Of a stretch of 64,000 nucleotides of DNA, positions 1-41,871 are shown one piece after another. The position numbers were made by a program, and so were the translations under genes. Position 1 is the stretch's first letter. Each line of letters starts with the position of its first letter. The DNA is taken from assembly GCA_026122225.1 (NCBI GenBank), contig JANEZZ010001631.1, positions 124,001 to 188,000 of the forward strand, given 5' to 3'. The notes beneath the pieces are model-generated. The model saw only the letters and a list, made by a program, of their open reading frames with translations, was not told the origin of the DNA and ran no database searches. This DNA comes from Heloderma charlesbogerti. Taxonomy: Eukaryota > Chordata > Lepidosauria > Squamata > Helodermatidae.

Positions 1-76
1 CAACATGCTAATCCATAGTTCAACAAACAACCCACACTCAACCACTGAGTATGGGTTAGCATGTTGTGTGAACTGC
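1..76. repeat. Right end of a TIR element (GGGTTAGCAT family)
   Basis: The segment starts inside the element and ends with GGGTTAGCATGTTGTGTGAAC. The same terminal signature closes the fuller copy at 56583-57007. It is probably a non-autonomous DNA transposon end cut by the window edge. Confidence 0.4.
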
Positions 77-669
77 CCCTGTGTCTCCATTTCCCTGTGC
101 AACAGAGAGTCTGCAGCTCTTTGTCATAATGGTGTCACTGAGGCATTGTCCAGTAGGGGCCTCTGATGCTCACACAACCACATCTGGATCCCCTGAAACA
201 AATGACTGATAATTGCAAAACAAACATCCCTCAAACCTCAAACACACGAAAGTAAATACAATGTTTGAAGCTGACAAGTCTGATCAGGCTGACAAGGCTC
301 AGCCTCTGATTTGCACAAAATACTCGACTGGCCTAGATGTTATTGTGTTAGCAACTTCATGTCATTCAAAGCTGAACAAATTTCCAACACATGGAATGGC
401 TTGAAGCGTAGTCACCTCATGGAAAAACAAACAAACCATACACCAAATTTTCTGCAAATAGAAAATAAGCATGTCAGGGAGATGCCTGCATTCGAAACCT
501 TCTCCTTGACATCCAGTGGAACAATTTTTTGCATAGAACAATTTTGTTGTTCTGTTCCACTTTTTCATAAAACAAGTGGAACAATGTTTTGCTCACATTG
601 TCATGTGAATCCTCTGCATTTTAAAGCCCAAACACAAATTTACCACCACAGTAGGAACTGGGCCTGAAG

Positions 670-842
670 TTGCAATCCTAACAACCACTTCACTTTAAGA
701 CACTGGGATTTACTTCTGAGTAAACATGCAAAGGATTGCAGTGTGTCACTTAAGCAGCAATCCTACACCTAGTTACCTGGAAGTAAGCCCCGTTGAACTC
801 AGTGAAACTCACTGCTGAATAGATATGCATAGGATTGCACTG
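670..842. repeat. Two tandem copies of a short repeat (GCAATCCTA / AGGATTGCA)
   Basis: Two units of about 75-85 bp begin with GCAATCCTA and end with AGGATTGCA, with the core GAAGTAAGCCCC or close variants. The same unit recurs near 27535-27615, 41335-41425, 42446-42535, 47322-47412 and 47826-48005. The inverted ends suggest a small MITE. Confidence 0.5.
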
Positions 843-844
843 TT

Positions 845-1076
845 ATTATTTTATTGGCTTTTAAAAAAAATATTCTTCCTTTCTCCAGGGAGGAAAAGGT
901 AACATACATGGTTCTCCTCCTTTCATTTTTTATCCTCACAACAACCCTGTGAGATAGGTTAGGCTGAGAGAGAATGCCTGGCCCAAGGTCACCTAGTGAG
1001 CTTCATGGCCTAATGGGGATTTGAACCTGGCTCTCTGGAGTCCCAGTCCAATGCTCTAACCACTACACCACACTGA
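845..1076 (-). repeat. tRNA-derived SINE, reverse orientation
   Basis: The high-coordinate end is the complement of a tRNA-like head (AGTGTGGTGTAGTGGTTAGA). The body carries the complement of the TCACAGGGTTGTTGTGAGGAT motif. The family recurs at 9911-10170, 16846-17105 and 48307-48553. Confidence 0.65.
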
Positions 1077-1439
1077 AAACACCCACAGGTTGCTTTGTAT
1101 GCAGAAGGCCCTGCCATGTTCCTTCTTGTGTCTTTTAGAGACACTAGCTGAAGCCCCACAAATTCTTCAGAGGACTAAAGGCTGATGTGCTTGGAATGCC
1201 ATTCTGCCGTTTGCATCATTTTTGTTAGCATTGCTACTGATAACTGACCTTCGTTTTCTCTGCTGGGCAGTCGCTGGGCCTATTTTTTCCGCTGCTGAAC
1301 CTTTAATCTTTTTGGATTGGAAACGTTGCCCTCAATATCAGCAACACCCAGCCTTGAGCTTAAGCAAACATACAAGAAAAAGAAGCAGCCACTTGCTCTG
1401 TCTTGTCAGTTTCTGACCAGGTGGCCAAGAGCAAACAGG

Positions 1440-1514
1440 CTACGAGCAGGTTCCTGACAGGCCCTCAGACCAAACCCTGAACCAATAGATAATGTGGAGG
1501 ACTCACAATTGTCA
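1440..1514 (+). promoter_or_regulatory. GCK: Possible proximal promoter/5' UTR of a GCK first exon
   Basis: The stretch upstream of the candidate start holds a CCAAT motif (AACCAATAGATAA, about 1480-1492). A FOXA-like GCAAACAG lies just upstream at about 1431. No convincing TATA box is visible. The call depends entirely on the candidate exon at 1515-1550. Confidence 0.25.
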
Positions 1515-30655
<29,141 letters not shown>

Positions 30656-30866
30656 AATGGCACTGGCAAAGGATTGTGAAAGGGAAGCCACCTGCCTGGG
30701 ACTTGCCTCATCCATCCAGTGGCCAGGCTGAGTTGTTTCAGAGGGTGCCAGGGTGCACAACCAGCAGAAGGAAGATTTTTCCTGGGGGTGGGATGGGATT
30801 CTCCTAGCCTCTACCTGTAGACAACAACACAGTAACCATTCCAAACTGCAGCCTCTCCTTTCTGTT

Positions 30867-30872
30867 ATTAAA
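30867..30872 (+). terminator. GCK: Likely GCK polyadenylation signal ATTAAA
   Basis: ATTAAA lies 212 bp after the stop, followed by a T/G-containing stretch. It is the first good candidate and sits about 70 bp before the L1 target duplication. A mammalian-style longer 3' UTR would run into the L1. Confidence 0.5.
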
Positions 30873-31349
30873 ACCTTCTCCACTACCCCAAGGTCTGTGG
30901 GGGTTTCAGTTTACATAATAAGCAGTTTTACATAGTTCATTAGGAGTGGGGCTAGGGGTGTGTGTGACATCGCTGCAAAAAATGGCAGTTTAATCTGTGC
31001 CTCTGATCCCCACCACAGACACTTTTAGGTCTGGGGACATCAAAAGCAGCTGAAATTGACAACAGTCAGCACGACAAAAGAGTGGAGTTAAAGTGCCTTT
31101 AAAGACAAGAAAAAGCCATTCAATCAAGCTCCTCTTCGGATGAAGATAAGGATCTCAGCGTGGCACCTAATCAACCCAAGATGAGGGTGGGCAGATCTCT
31201 TAACAGAAATCTCAGGACAACTGCAGAAGCTTAAGAGGAAACTCAGAACTGACTGGGCTACTGCTCTTAAACCATTAGAAGAAGAAAAAATATGGGGCCT
31301 GACAGGCACAGTAACTGAAATCTCAAAAACAGCCAGTGAAGCACTTGAC

Positions 31350-31836
31350 ATGGGAATAAAGAACCAAATGGATAGGGAGATTAAAAAACAACAACTTTCA
31401 ATTGCAAGAACGCCTCCAGGATCTAGAGAATTGCAGCTACATCAAAATCTGCATATTAGAGGACTGAAAGAATCTGTTGGTCAATGGGAACTAACAACTA
31501 CAATGATAAAGTTACTAAATACAATCTTCCCAGATATAGCAATCACAGTATGTGATATTGAGAGGACCCATAGAGCCCTCAGGCCTAAACCTCAAGAAGA
31601 CAGCTGGCCAAGAGCCATGCTTATTAAGTTTGTTAATGGAGCCATAAAAGCTAAAATACTGAAAGCAGCTAAATCTCTGAAGAAAGTGGAATATGAAGGC
31701 AGTAATCTACAATTCTTTCAGGATTTATGCCCTGAAACCTTGCAACGAGGAAGGGTCTACAGGTATTTCACAAAGACTGCAAAAACCAGGCATAAACTAC
31801 CACAGGGGCTTCCCGTTTAAGCTGATTTTTTCTAAA
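31350..31836 (+). pseudogene. L1 ORF1 remnant
   Basis: One open stretch encodes the RNA-binding ORF1 core: LHQNLHIRGLKESVGQWE, then ITVCDIERTHRALRPK, then RAMLIKFVNGAIKAKILKAA. These match the order of motifs in L1 ORF1p RRM and C-terminal domains, which coat L1 RNA. Upstream coiled-coil coding sequence is broken. Confidence 0.8.
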
Positions 31837-32454
31837 GATAACATCTTCGTTAATCACTTCACACTAGGAGGCAAAAGCAACATTAAACCGACTTAAGCTG
31901 ATCCTCAGAAGGCAGATAAAATATGCCAATTGATGAAGAAGATGCAAATGGAGCAGACAATGGAAGCGGGAATTCTAAACTGTGGAGGCTGCCAAGGAGA
32001 CCCCATCAGATTCCGTGGAGGCTGCCAAGGAGACCCCATCAGATTTACAAGAAGAATTTACCAGCAAAGAAGAAAACCACTCATGAATACTTATCTAACA
32101 TTAGAACAAGGGACTTGACCCAGCGAGAGTGACTGCTGCAATATAAGATGTCCTAGAAAAGTATTGATATGTTTACTATATAATCTGTGGTGGGGAAAGG
32201 GGGCAGGGGAACGTCTTCACTCTCTAGCCTTCTTGCCAGGGCAAAGGAGTTAAGCTCCTTAGCATGGGTGTACTAAGAAAAAGTGCCCCATCCAGCAAGA
32301 CTAGCCCCGAGGTTAAGGGGAAGTTTGTGTTGTTTGTTAATATGCTAAAGTTTTTATTACAGGAGAATCAATGCTCAGAAAATGGGGAAACTAATTTCTA
32401 TGCAATAGATATTAAATGCACAGGTAGTTTGAATAATCTGTCTAGCAATATAAA

Positions 32455-33068
32455 ATGAATTATATAAAGATTGTGTCATTTAATGTTAGAGGGCTGGGAA
32501 CTCCTATGAAGTGTAAGAGAATACAAAATATATGCAAAAGGAAAAAAAAAACCAAGTAGTTTTATTACAGGAAACCCACTTGTGGGGAAAAATGATAAAT
32601 CTTTATTGTGTCCACGGGTCAGGGAATATTTTACAGCAGCAGGGACTTCCACATCTAGAGGGGTGTCTATAATGTTTGCAAAAAATTTAAATATGAAGGT
32701 CAATGTTGTTTTACGAGATGAAAGGGGTCACTTTATTTTTGCAAAAGGTACTCTTGGTGGAAAAAAAAAATCACAATAGTTTCAATCTATAGTCCAAACT
32801 CAGAACTTTTAAAATGTACCTTGCAAAAACTGAATGAGTTTAAGAAAGGGTAAGTAATTATAGAGGGAGATTTAAATTTAATTGTGGATTATAAACTAGA
32901 TAGAAAAGGCCAAAACATCAAAAATGAAGAAAGTAAGGAATCAGGTTTATTACAGACTCTTTTAGATGTTGAATTGGTGGACTCATGGAGAGTACTTAAC
33001 CCCAAGGAAAAAGCTATACAAGATATAGTCCACAATATAATACATATACAAGAATAGACTACATCTTG
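32455..33068 (+). pseudogene. L1 ORF2 endonuclease remnant
   Basis: It begins ATG with MNYIKIVSFNVRGLG, the AP-endonuclease-like start of L1 ORF2. GDLNLIVDYKLDRKG and the RIDYILLSH active-site block follow, with frameshifts between. The Bov-B interrupts it exactly at LSH, whose codons form the target duplication; the frame resumes at 36731. Confidence 0.8.
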
Positions 33069-33094
33069 CTATCACATGTTGTTCAGTCATTAAG

Positions 33095-34198
33095 TCATGT
33101 CCGACTCTTTGTGACCCCATGGACCTCACGCCAGGCCTTCCTGTCCTCCTTTCTCTCCTGGAGTGTGCTCAAGTTTATATTCATTGCATCGGTGATGCTA
33201 TCTAGCCATCTCATCCTTTGCCATCCCCTTCTCCTTTTGCCTTCAGTCTTTCCCAGCATCAGGATCTTTTCCAGGGAGTTTTCTCTTCGCATTAGGTGGC
33301 CAAAATATTTGAGCTTCAGCTTTAGTATCTGTCCTTCCAGTGAGCAATCAGGGTTGATTTCCTTTAGGATGGACTGATTTAACCTCCTTGCAGTCCAGGG
33401 GACTCGTAAGAGTCTTCTCCAGCAACACAGTTCGAAAGCATCAGTTCTTCGGCACTCAGCCTTCCTTATAGTCCAGCTCTCACAGCCATACATTACTACT
33501 GGGAAAACCATAGCTTTGATTAGACGGACCTTTGTCGGCAAGGTGATGTCTCTGCTTCTTACTATGCTGCCTAGGTTTGCCATAGCTTTCCTCCCAAGGA
33601 GCAAGTGTCTTTTAATTTCATGGCTACAGTCACCGTCTGCGGGGATCTTGGAGCCCAAGAAAGTAAAATCTGTCACTGCTTCCATTTCTTCCCCTTCTAT
33701 ATGCCAGGAAGTGATGGGGCCAGATGCCATGATCTTAGTTTTTTTAATGTTGAGTTTCAAACCAGCTTTTGCACTCTCCACTTTCAACCTCAACAAGAGG
33801 CTCTTTAGATCCTCTTCGCTTTCTACCATTAGGGCGGTATCGTCTGCATATCTGAGGTTGTTGATAATTCTCCCGGCAATCTTAATTCTGACCTGTGATT
33901 CATCCAACCCAGCGTTTCTCATGATGTACTCTGCATATAAGTTAAATAAGCAGGGCAACAATATACAGCCTTGTCGTACTCCTTTCCCAGTTTTGAACCA
34001 ATCAGTTGTTCCATGTCCAGTTCTTACTGTTGCTTCTTGACCCTCATACAGGCTTCTTAGGAGACAGGTAAGGTGGTCTGTTACTCCCATCTCTTTAAGA
34101 ATTTGCCACAGTTTGTTGTGATCCACACAATCAAAGGCTTTAGCATAGCCAATGAAGCAGAAATAGACATTTTTCTGGAATTCTCTTGCTTTCTCCAT
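33095..34198 (-). pseudogene. Bov-B reverse transcriptase and C-terminal region
   Basis: An open stretch of 367 codons contains YAKAFDCVDHNKLW, the catalytic YADD box (NNLRYADDTALMVES), GLKLNIKKTKIM and a C-terminal WRRLLRVPWTARR region. It is RTE-clade reverse transcriptase. The frame is open here, but upstream parts of the same ORF (34227-35292) are in other frames, so the element as a whole is dead. Confidence 0.9.
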
Positions 34199-35485
34199 GA
34201 TCCGGCAAATGTTGGTGATTTGATCTCTAGTTCCTCTGCCTCTTCAAAATGAGCGCAATTGTATGGTAGTTTGAACAATCTTTGGCATTGCCCTTCTTTG
34301 GGATTGGAATGTCAACTGACCTTTTCCAGTCTTGTGGCCACTGTTGAGTGTTCCAAATTTGTTGGCATATTGAGCGCAGCACTTTAACAGCATCATCTTT
34401 TAGGATTTTAAATAGCTCAGCTGTAGTACTGTCATCTCCGCTAGCTTTGTTGTTAGTAATGCTTCCTAAGCCCACTTGACTTCACTCTCTAGGATGTCCG
34501 GCTCAAGTTCAGTGACCGCACTATCATGGCTATCAGGGACATTCAGATCTTTCCTGTATAGTTCTGTGTATTCTTTCCACCTCTTCTTAATCTCATCTGC
34601 TTCTGTTAGGTCCCTGCCTTCTTTGTCCTTTATCATGCCCGTCTTTGCACAAAACGTTCCCTTGAGATTTCTGATTTCCTTGAAAAGATCTCTAGTCTTT
34701 CCCATTCTATTGTTTTCCTCGATTTCTTTGCACTGTTCATTTAATAAGGCCTTGTTGTCTCTCCTTGCTATTCTCTGGAAATCTGCATTCAGTTGGATAT
34801 ATCTTCCCCTTTCTCCCGTTGCTTTTTGCTTCCCTTCTTTCCTCAGCTACTTGTACAGCCCCATCAGACAGCCACTTTGCTTTCTTGCATTTTTTTCTTT
34901 GGGATGGATTTCGTTGCTGCCACCTGAACAATGCTATGGATCTCCGTCCATAGTTCCTCAGGCACTCTGTCTATCAGGTCTAATCCCTTAAATCTATTTG
35001 TCACCTCCACTGTATATTCATAAGGGATATAATTTAGGTCATACTTGAATGGTTTAGTGGTTTTCCCTACGTTCTTCAATTTAAGCCGAAATTTTGCAAT
35101 AAGAAGCTCATGATCTGAGCCGCAGTCAGCTTCAGGTCTTGTTTTTACTGACTGTATAGAACTTCTCCATCTTTGGCTGCAAAGGACATAATCTGATTTC
35201 AATATTGACCATCTGATGATGTCCAAGTGTAGAGTCGCCTCTTGTGCTGTTGGAAAAGAGTGTTTGCTATGATCAATGTGTTCTCTTGGCAAAACTCCAT
35301 TAGCCTTTGTCCTGCTTCATTTTGGGCACCAAGGCCATGCTTGCCTGTTATCCAAGTGATTTCTTGACTTCCTACTTTAGCATTCCAATCCCCGATGATG
35401 AAGAGGACATCTTTTTTTGGTGTTAGTTCTAGAAGGTGTTGTAGGTCTTCACAGAACTGATCAACCTCAGCTTCTTCAGCCTCAG

Positions 35486-36014
35486 TGTCAAGGGCTCCTT
35501 GGAGGGCTCTCTCAGTCTAATCCAGTAGCCAAGTCCAGACGCAGACAAAGGGATTCTTTTCAAAGCTTTACTCTTCTTTTACAACTTAAAACTCTATAGG
35601 TAACAACTAGATCTGAGCAGCAGCATCCCTACGCCCTAAGTTGGAACAGTTAGTCTCCGTTTGAAAGGGAATTACTGGCAGACCCCTGAATATAAGGACT
35701 AGGGAGAATCCCTCCCCTTTTCCCTTGGATCCTCTGGGCGCAACCGTTCTTTGAGCGCCAAACGGGCGCTACGCCTCCTTTCCACGCTCTCCATTTGGCG
35801 CCGCTCTCTGCGTCTGCGCCGTGCATCCAACCAGTCTGCTATTGGTGCTGGGTCACTCCCTGGACTGCTTTCTAATCTAGGAATGTTGGTGGGAGGAATC
35901 TCTGTCAGCTGCGGGCCCTGGGAAAAAGGGGCGCGCTCCTCTCCCAGGAGTGGCTGCTCTTCCTCCGAATCAGAACTACTCTGGGATTCTATGGGCTCAG
36001 TGTCCACCCTGACA
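35486..36014 (-). mobile_element. Solo LTR of an LTR retrotransposon, nested in Bov-B
   Basis: The 529-bp block begins TGTCAAGG and ends CCCTGACA, with TG...CA and inverted TGTCA/TGACA ends. The 5-bp duplication CTCAG flanks it (35481-35485 and 36015-36019). Bov-B sequence resumes directly after it (TGGTTGAGGCATAGAC). No internal region is present. On the reverse strand a TTATATTCA box precedes an AGTAAAGC poly(A)-like motif, so that orientation is preferred. The clade is probably Ty3/Gypsy-like (inference). Confidence 0.85.
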
Positions 36015-36730
36015 CTCAGTGGTTGAGGCATAGACTAGAATTACTGTGATGCTGAATGGTTTGCCTTGGAATCGTACTGAGATCATTCTATCGTTTTTGA
36101 GATTGTACCCTAGTACTGCTTTTTCCACCCTTTTGTTGACTATGAGTGCTACTCCATTTCTTCTAAGGGATTCTTGCCCACAGTAGTAGATATAATGGTC
36201 ACCTGCATTCGCCCATGCTTGTCCATTTTAGTTCACTGATTCCCAAGATGTCGATGTTCAATCTTGCCATCTCATATTTGACCACCTCCAGCTTACCTTG
36301 ATTCATTGATCTTACATTCCAGGTTCCTAAACAATATTGTTCCTTACAGGATTGGACTTTCTTTTCACCACCAGACACATCCACAGCTGAGTGTCCTTTC
36401 AGCTTTGACCCAGCCACTTCACTCTTTCTGGCAGTACTTGGAAATTCCCTCTGCTCTTCCCCAGTAGTATATTGGACACCTTTCGACCTGAGGGGCTCAT
36501 CTTCCGGCGTCATCTCTTTTAGCGTTGTGATACGTTCCATGGGGTTTTCTTGGCAAGAATACTGGAGTGGGTTGCCATTTCCTTCTCCAGTGGACCACAT
36601 TTTGCCAGACCTCTCCGCCATGACCTGTCCGTCTTGGGTGGCTCTGCACGGCATAGCTTATGGCTTCACTGAGTTATGCAAGCCCCTTCGCCACAACAAG
36701 GCAGTGATCCATGAAGTGGTACTATCACAT

Positions 36731-39664
36731 AGACTATCTCAGTATTTGATACTCTTTTCCATTGGTCCTATCACAAGTTCAGATCATGCTCCAATAACTA
36801 CTATTATCCAGCTTGGGGAGAAGGAAGATTACTCACCTTGCTGGAGGGTAAATCAGACACCTTCAGGAAACAGTGACACAATTTTTTTTAAAACAAAATT
36901 ACACAGAAGGTATATCAAAGGCTATTGTTTGGGACACCATGAAAGCAGTGGTAAGGGGAAAGGATATCAGTGAACTGTGCCATATTTTAAAAAAAGAACA
37001 CCGCCAAAGAAAGGAGACATTATTAACAGAAATAGGCCAACTGGAAAAAATACACAAACAGAGAGGGGGGAAACAAATATACAGAAAACTAATGCAGAAA
37101 AGAGAGGAACTTGATGCTTTAGGTATTGATCAAACTACAGTAGTTTAGGAGAAGCCGAAATAGGATTTATGAAATTAAAGATGAAAAAGGAAATATAAGG
37201 TACAAAACAAAAGAAATTAGCAAAGAATTTAAACAGTTCTTTACAAAATTATACACCTCCAATTATCCAAACATAAATCAAATAAGAGAGTATTTACATA
37301 AAATGACTCTGCCCAAAATTAGTAATATACACCAAGAATCTCTTACTAGACAAATTACAGAGGAGGAAGTTCAAAATATCATTAAAAAATAAAATTCCAT
37401 AAGGCACCAGGGATGGATGGGCTACCTGGGAATTTTTACAAAAAAACTAAATTCAACACTCTCCCCACAATCCTTTTCAATGAAATATTACAAGGAGGAG
37501 AAATGCCACTGTCCTAGAATATATCAAGTATACCCAACCCAGGGGAAGAACTAGATAATGTGGATTCTTATAGACCCATAACACTAACAAATCAGGATTA
37601 TAAAATACTCACAGGAATAATCCCAGATAGACTGGGTCAATTGGCCCCATAGTATATCCATACTGATCAAATGGGATTCATTAAAAATAGACAGCAGACC
37701 CCATTCAAAAAATCATTAATGCTATACAGTACAATAGGGTAATCGCCAATAATCTGCTTTTATCTCACTTGATTCCACAAAAGCCTTTGACAAGGTGGAC
37801 TGACTGAACTCATGATTATGATGAATTTTGGACCTAAATTATTTTTTTTATTGAACTCCTGGCAATTAGAATAAGAGAAAATGAGAATATTAAAGGCATT
37901 AAAATTAATGGTTAATTAATACAAGGTTAAGCTTTTTGTGGTTGATAACTCACCCAGAGAAATCCATTATGGAAGCAATGGATGAAATTAAGTATTTTGG
38001 TAAGGTCTTCAAATTAACTATAAAAAATCTGGAATCCTATGTGTTAACTTAAATAAAAATTCCAAAATGCATCTACAAACCAAATCAGGAATTATACTGT
38101 GTACAACAAGCCTAAAATATCTGGGAGCCCAAATAACAAAAAAAAATCCCCCAAAACTAATAAAAATGAGCTATCTTTCCCTAATTAACCGAATGAAAAA
38201 AGACATGAAAAATTGGACCAAAATTAATGCGTCTTGGCTAGGTAACGTGGAAGCAGTGAAAATGACAATCCTTCCCAAACTCACATATCTTTTTCAAGTC
38301 TTTCCAATTGCAATCCCAGATAAATGGTTAAAAACCTGGCAGAACTTTATAAACAATTTTTTTCATAATAATAAAAAATACAGAATGAATTTAAAAAATC
38401 TTACATAGATGACCCAGAAATGGAGGAATACGCATACCAAATACACAATTATACTTTGAGGTATTCCAAATTAGGCAAGTGATAAATCTAATTCATATGA
38501 ATGAAGAACACCAATGGATAAATATGGAGTGTACAGGAATTAGCAAAAATAAAATTCAAGGTCTTCCCTTTACAATTTCCAAAGCAAAGAATTTAGAGGT
38601 TTTAGATTACTAATCCCGACTTACATTTAACACTTAAAATATGGAGGAAATAGCAACATACATTATCACCGTATGTTTCCCCATTTATACCATTTTTTCT
38701 GCACCTGAGTTTTTATGATAAGGACAAATGGTCCCAATGTGCCAATTTAGCACATGGAAGCAGGCCAGATTATTTAGGTTAAAGGATTTATTTGAGGGAG
38801 TTACCCCTCAAACAGGCCCACAACTAAAGGACCAAATAGAAGGCATAAAAGTAAACTGGTTTCAATTACACCAGGTACTCCATTTTAATACCAACCCTGT
38901 AGTTTGGAAACAGGCCACAAGACCATTAACAGCATTTAAACAATTGATACTTATATCTGAATCCTCCATCAAAGGCCTCACATCCAACATATATAAGATA
39001 TTAATTATGGAAACAATGGGAATAGCCATAGGGCTGAAAGAAATATGGAAACGTGACATACAAGAAAAGACAGAGGAAAAGAAATGGAATTAAATATGGG
39101 TTAAAAAGCCATATCGCTCAGTGTCAGCAAAAATACAGGAAAACTCCTTGAAACTACTGAGGTGGTATCTAACCCAGATAACTTTAAGTCATATATATAA
39201 AACAACATCACCAAACTGTTGGAGGGATGTAGTACATTAGGTACATACCATCATATGTGGTGGGAATGTGGACAAATGCATAGCTTCTGGAGGGAGGTCT
39301 TTCAAGAATGCAGTACGATAACAGGAGTGTAGGTTCACTTGGATCCTAAATTGGCACTACTACCTACCTTTAGTGGCCTTGATGAATATTTACCAGACAA
39401 AGAAATGCCTTTAGGATGGTAGCATCTCATCAATTAATAGCAGAGAAGCTATCAATAATTGTGTGGTATAACTACCTTTGGAATATTGTGTTGGCTGAAA
39501 AGCTAACTAAACAGATAAGGGCACAAAGACAACAACAAGAATCTGACACCTTCCATACAATCTGGTATAAATTCATAGACTTTATCAACAAACAAATTCC
39601 CAGAGAAAACCACCATCATGTCATGGACAGTTATGGAGAGATACATTTCAGTAATTACAACTGA
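36731..39664 (+). pseudogene. L1 ORF2 remnant, reverse transcriptase to C-terminus
   Basis: L1 ORF2 resumes after the Bov-B with RLSQYLILFSIGPITSSDHA. Degraded reverse transcriptase follows (37400-37990; frames around AFDKVD at about 37785). Then come the SLKYLGAQITKK thumb motif at about 38110, VWKQATRPLTAFKQL, and the C-terminal HHMWWECGQMHSFWREVFQE at about 39250. Many stops and shifts. Confidence 0.8.
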
Positions 39665-39883
39665 ATCTTAAACCCCTGAAGAACTTCTGTGGATAAATAT
39701 TCAGTGTTATTAATTCAATGTTATTAATACATTGAAACTCCTTGATCCTGGTTGACTGTAATTGAATTTCCTATGTAATGTTTGTGTTTTGTTAGAATAT
39801 TTTTATGTGCTCACTGATTACATAGAGAATATGTGATTAAAACTCAATAAAAACAATATTTAAAAAAGGAGTGGGGCTAGGGG

Positions 39884-41850
39884 AAGGGATCACTGGGAAG
39901 AGATTAAATGTGGGTTTTTTCTTTCTTTCCTGGTGTACTCAAGAAGAAGGGATCTGGCCAAAATGGCATCTAGTTGGCATGAATGGTAGTGAAGTAGGTT
40001 CTCCCAGTGGCTCTGTCAGGGCAGGACTTTGGGGCAAAAGTTGAGGGCCCCACTCAGCAGAAATAGAAGGCTGGGCCTCCAAATGCAGCAGGGCTGGCTC
40101 ACTGCATTTGAACTGAGTGACTTGATGCGCATTATTATCCAAAGAAGAGGAAGGGGCATAAGACTACTAGGTCCAGAGTCTAAAATTACCTAACTGCACC
40201 ACTGGTTTCTTCTTCAACCAATCAAGTTCAGAGGGGAATAAAAAGCTGCACATATTGGCCTTATCAACTGTTGGTGACAGAATATGATCGGCATTAGCCA
40301 GGAAGAATACTGAGTGGACATAAAAATCTTCCTCTGGCTTCCGAGACACTGATAATTTTTACCAGCTGTTTTTCAACATGAGTGTGCATGTCAACTTGAG
40401 CCCAAATGACTGTGCTCAAAAGCAGAGGAGTCCAATGGATAAATAAGATTTCATTTAACTTCAAATGCTTTCCAGACGGTCAAACATGAATCAAAGCTTG
40501 CAACCTGGTCTAAATAACACAACATGGTCTACATAACACCTCCAGTCCAAACTGTTGACCCTATATAGACATCAGAAACAATACGTGATGTTTTAAAATT
40601 ATTAATAAAGGAGGAATATGTGACTGAATGGGGCCTCAGAGAGCTCACAAAGTATATGCAGCATTTTATGACAAGCGAGTCAAGAGTCATGCTGGATCAG
40701 AGTAAAGATCTTTCCAGTCCAGCATTTTGATACTGTGAGGTAATGAAAGAGGGAGGAAAGCATACTGTAGCAACTTATATGGATTAATGGTAAAGATAAA
40801 TACATTTCTGCCACAAAAGCATACACTTTTGTGTTGAAAACTGAGCAAACATGCAGGAAAGGCTAACAGCAAGCACAACTGTTTTCTAACATGTTCAGCA
40901 AAATGGCGGAAGGCGGGCTGACACAAACAGATGTATACTATCCTTTGTACAGGACATCTTCACAGAAAGAATTGCACACAAGTCTGTTTTTAAGATGTAA
41001 CATCTGGGACATCCCGTAGTTCCATCCCTCTGACCCTGGTCACACAGTTGTTTCACCCAGGCTCGCTTGCTCTCTCTCTCTCTCTCTCTCTCTCCCTCCC
41101 CTCCCCTCCCCTCCCCTCCCCACTGCCATAATATTGTTTATTTCCCTCTGTATTGTTTTCCTTTTTCTCTGTCTCCTGCTATCCTCTTCATGGATACAGG
41201 GGCCCTTTTATATTAAAAATAATAAGAATAAAAAAATTAAAACATTGTAAAGCTTGCCCCTGTTGTATCTATTCTGTTTATCAACACTTTTGTGTGTGTT
41301 ACAGTTACAGTTTGACTTCAAGGCAAAGAAATAAAGAGCAATCCTGTGCATGTTTATTCAGAAGTAAGTCCCCTGCATTCACTGGGGCTTATTCCCAGGT
41401 AAGTGTGTACAGGAATGCAGCCAAATATGTTTTTAAAAACTTTTGAATTTATAGACATCAATACTCAAAATGGTTGTTGTGGTGGTAGTGGCATAATACC
41501 CACCTGCAAGGTATTTTTTAAAATGTTAATGCTATGACATGCATTGTTAGTTGGTAACATTCTTATAGTAGGGTGGCCACATATGCATCACAAAAAAGAG
41601 GAAATGTCTTCCCAAGAAAGAGGACAAAAGAGTGTATAGATTGGCATGAAATTTGCATATGCTTATTTATATGTATAGATGCACATTTAAATAGAAATAC
41701 AATACGGATCTCACTATAGTGGAGAAGACTCAGACTAGGTAACCTGTGTGCTTGTTCAGTTTCCTGTCCAGGTGCTAACTTTTGATGGGCAACTTCAAGG
41801 CCCTGCTGCTCTCTCTTCTTATGGTTTTTTATCTTCAGACCAGACTTGGA
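39884..41850. other. GCK-MYL7 intergenic DNA, mostly unassigned
   Basis: A CR1-like fragment lies at about 40685-40740 (TCATGCTGGATCAGAGTAAA). A (CT)n/(CTCCC)n tract lies at about 41068-41120. The short GAAGTAAGTCC repeat lies at about 41335-41425. No gene is seen. Confidence 0.45.
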
Positions 41851-41871
41851 CTGCACAACGCTTCAAATGTA

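Larger units (their letters stand above)
33078..36721 (-). mobile_element. Near full-length Bov-B (RTE) LINE nested in L1
   Basis: The 9-bp duplication CTATCACAT flanks it (33069-33077 and 36722-36730). The 3' end is at the low coordinate, where the reverse strand reads GTCGGACATGACTTAATGAC. The 5' region reads GGAAATGGCAACCCACTCCA. Removing the nested LTR leaves about 3.1 kb, close to the usual Bov-B length. Frames for endonuclease (CLGTWNVRSMNQGKLEVVK) and reverse transcriptase are interrupted. Confidence 0.93.
30959..39867 (+). mobile_element. Near full-length L1 LINE, interrupted by Bov-B
   Basis: A perfect 16-bp target duplication GGAGTGGGGCTAGGGG occurs at 30943-30958 and 39868-39883. 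Remnants of ORF1 (RRM-like HIRGLKE) and ORF2 (endonuclease start SFNVRGL; reverse transcriptase; cysteine-rich C-terminus) occur in order. The 3' end is AAACTCAATAAAAACAATAT plus an A-run. Without the nested Bov-B the L1 is about 5.25 kb. Many frameshifts and stops make it inactive. It sits about 300 bp past the GCK stop in the same orientation. Confidence 0.93.

Noticed and set aside
33516..34040. Long open frame on the + strand opposite the Bov-B reverse transcriptase
   Set aside because: It is antisense to a clearly identifiable RTE reverse transcriptase, and the same antisense frame recurs opposite the other Bov-B (43119-43781).
35699..36031. 110-codon reverse-strand frame beginning MPQPLSVRVD
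   Set aside because: Its ATG lies in Bov-B just outside the solo LTR and the rest is within the LTR. It spans two unrelated elements and is not a host gene, although part may be old LTR-element coding sequence.
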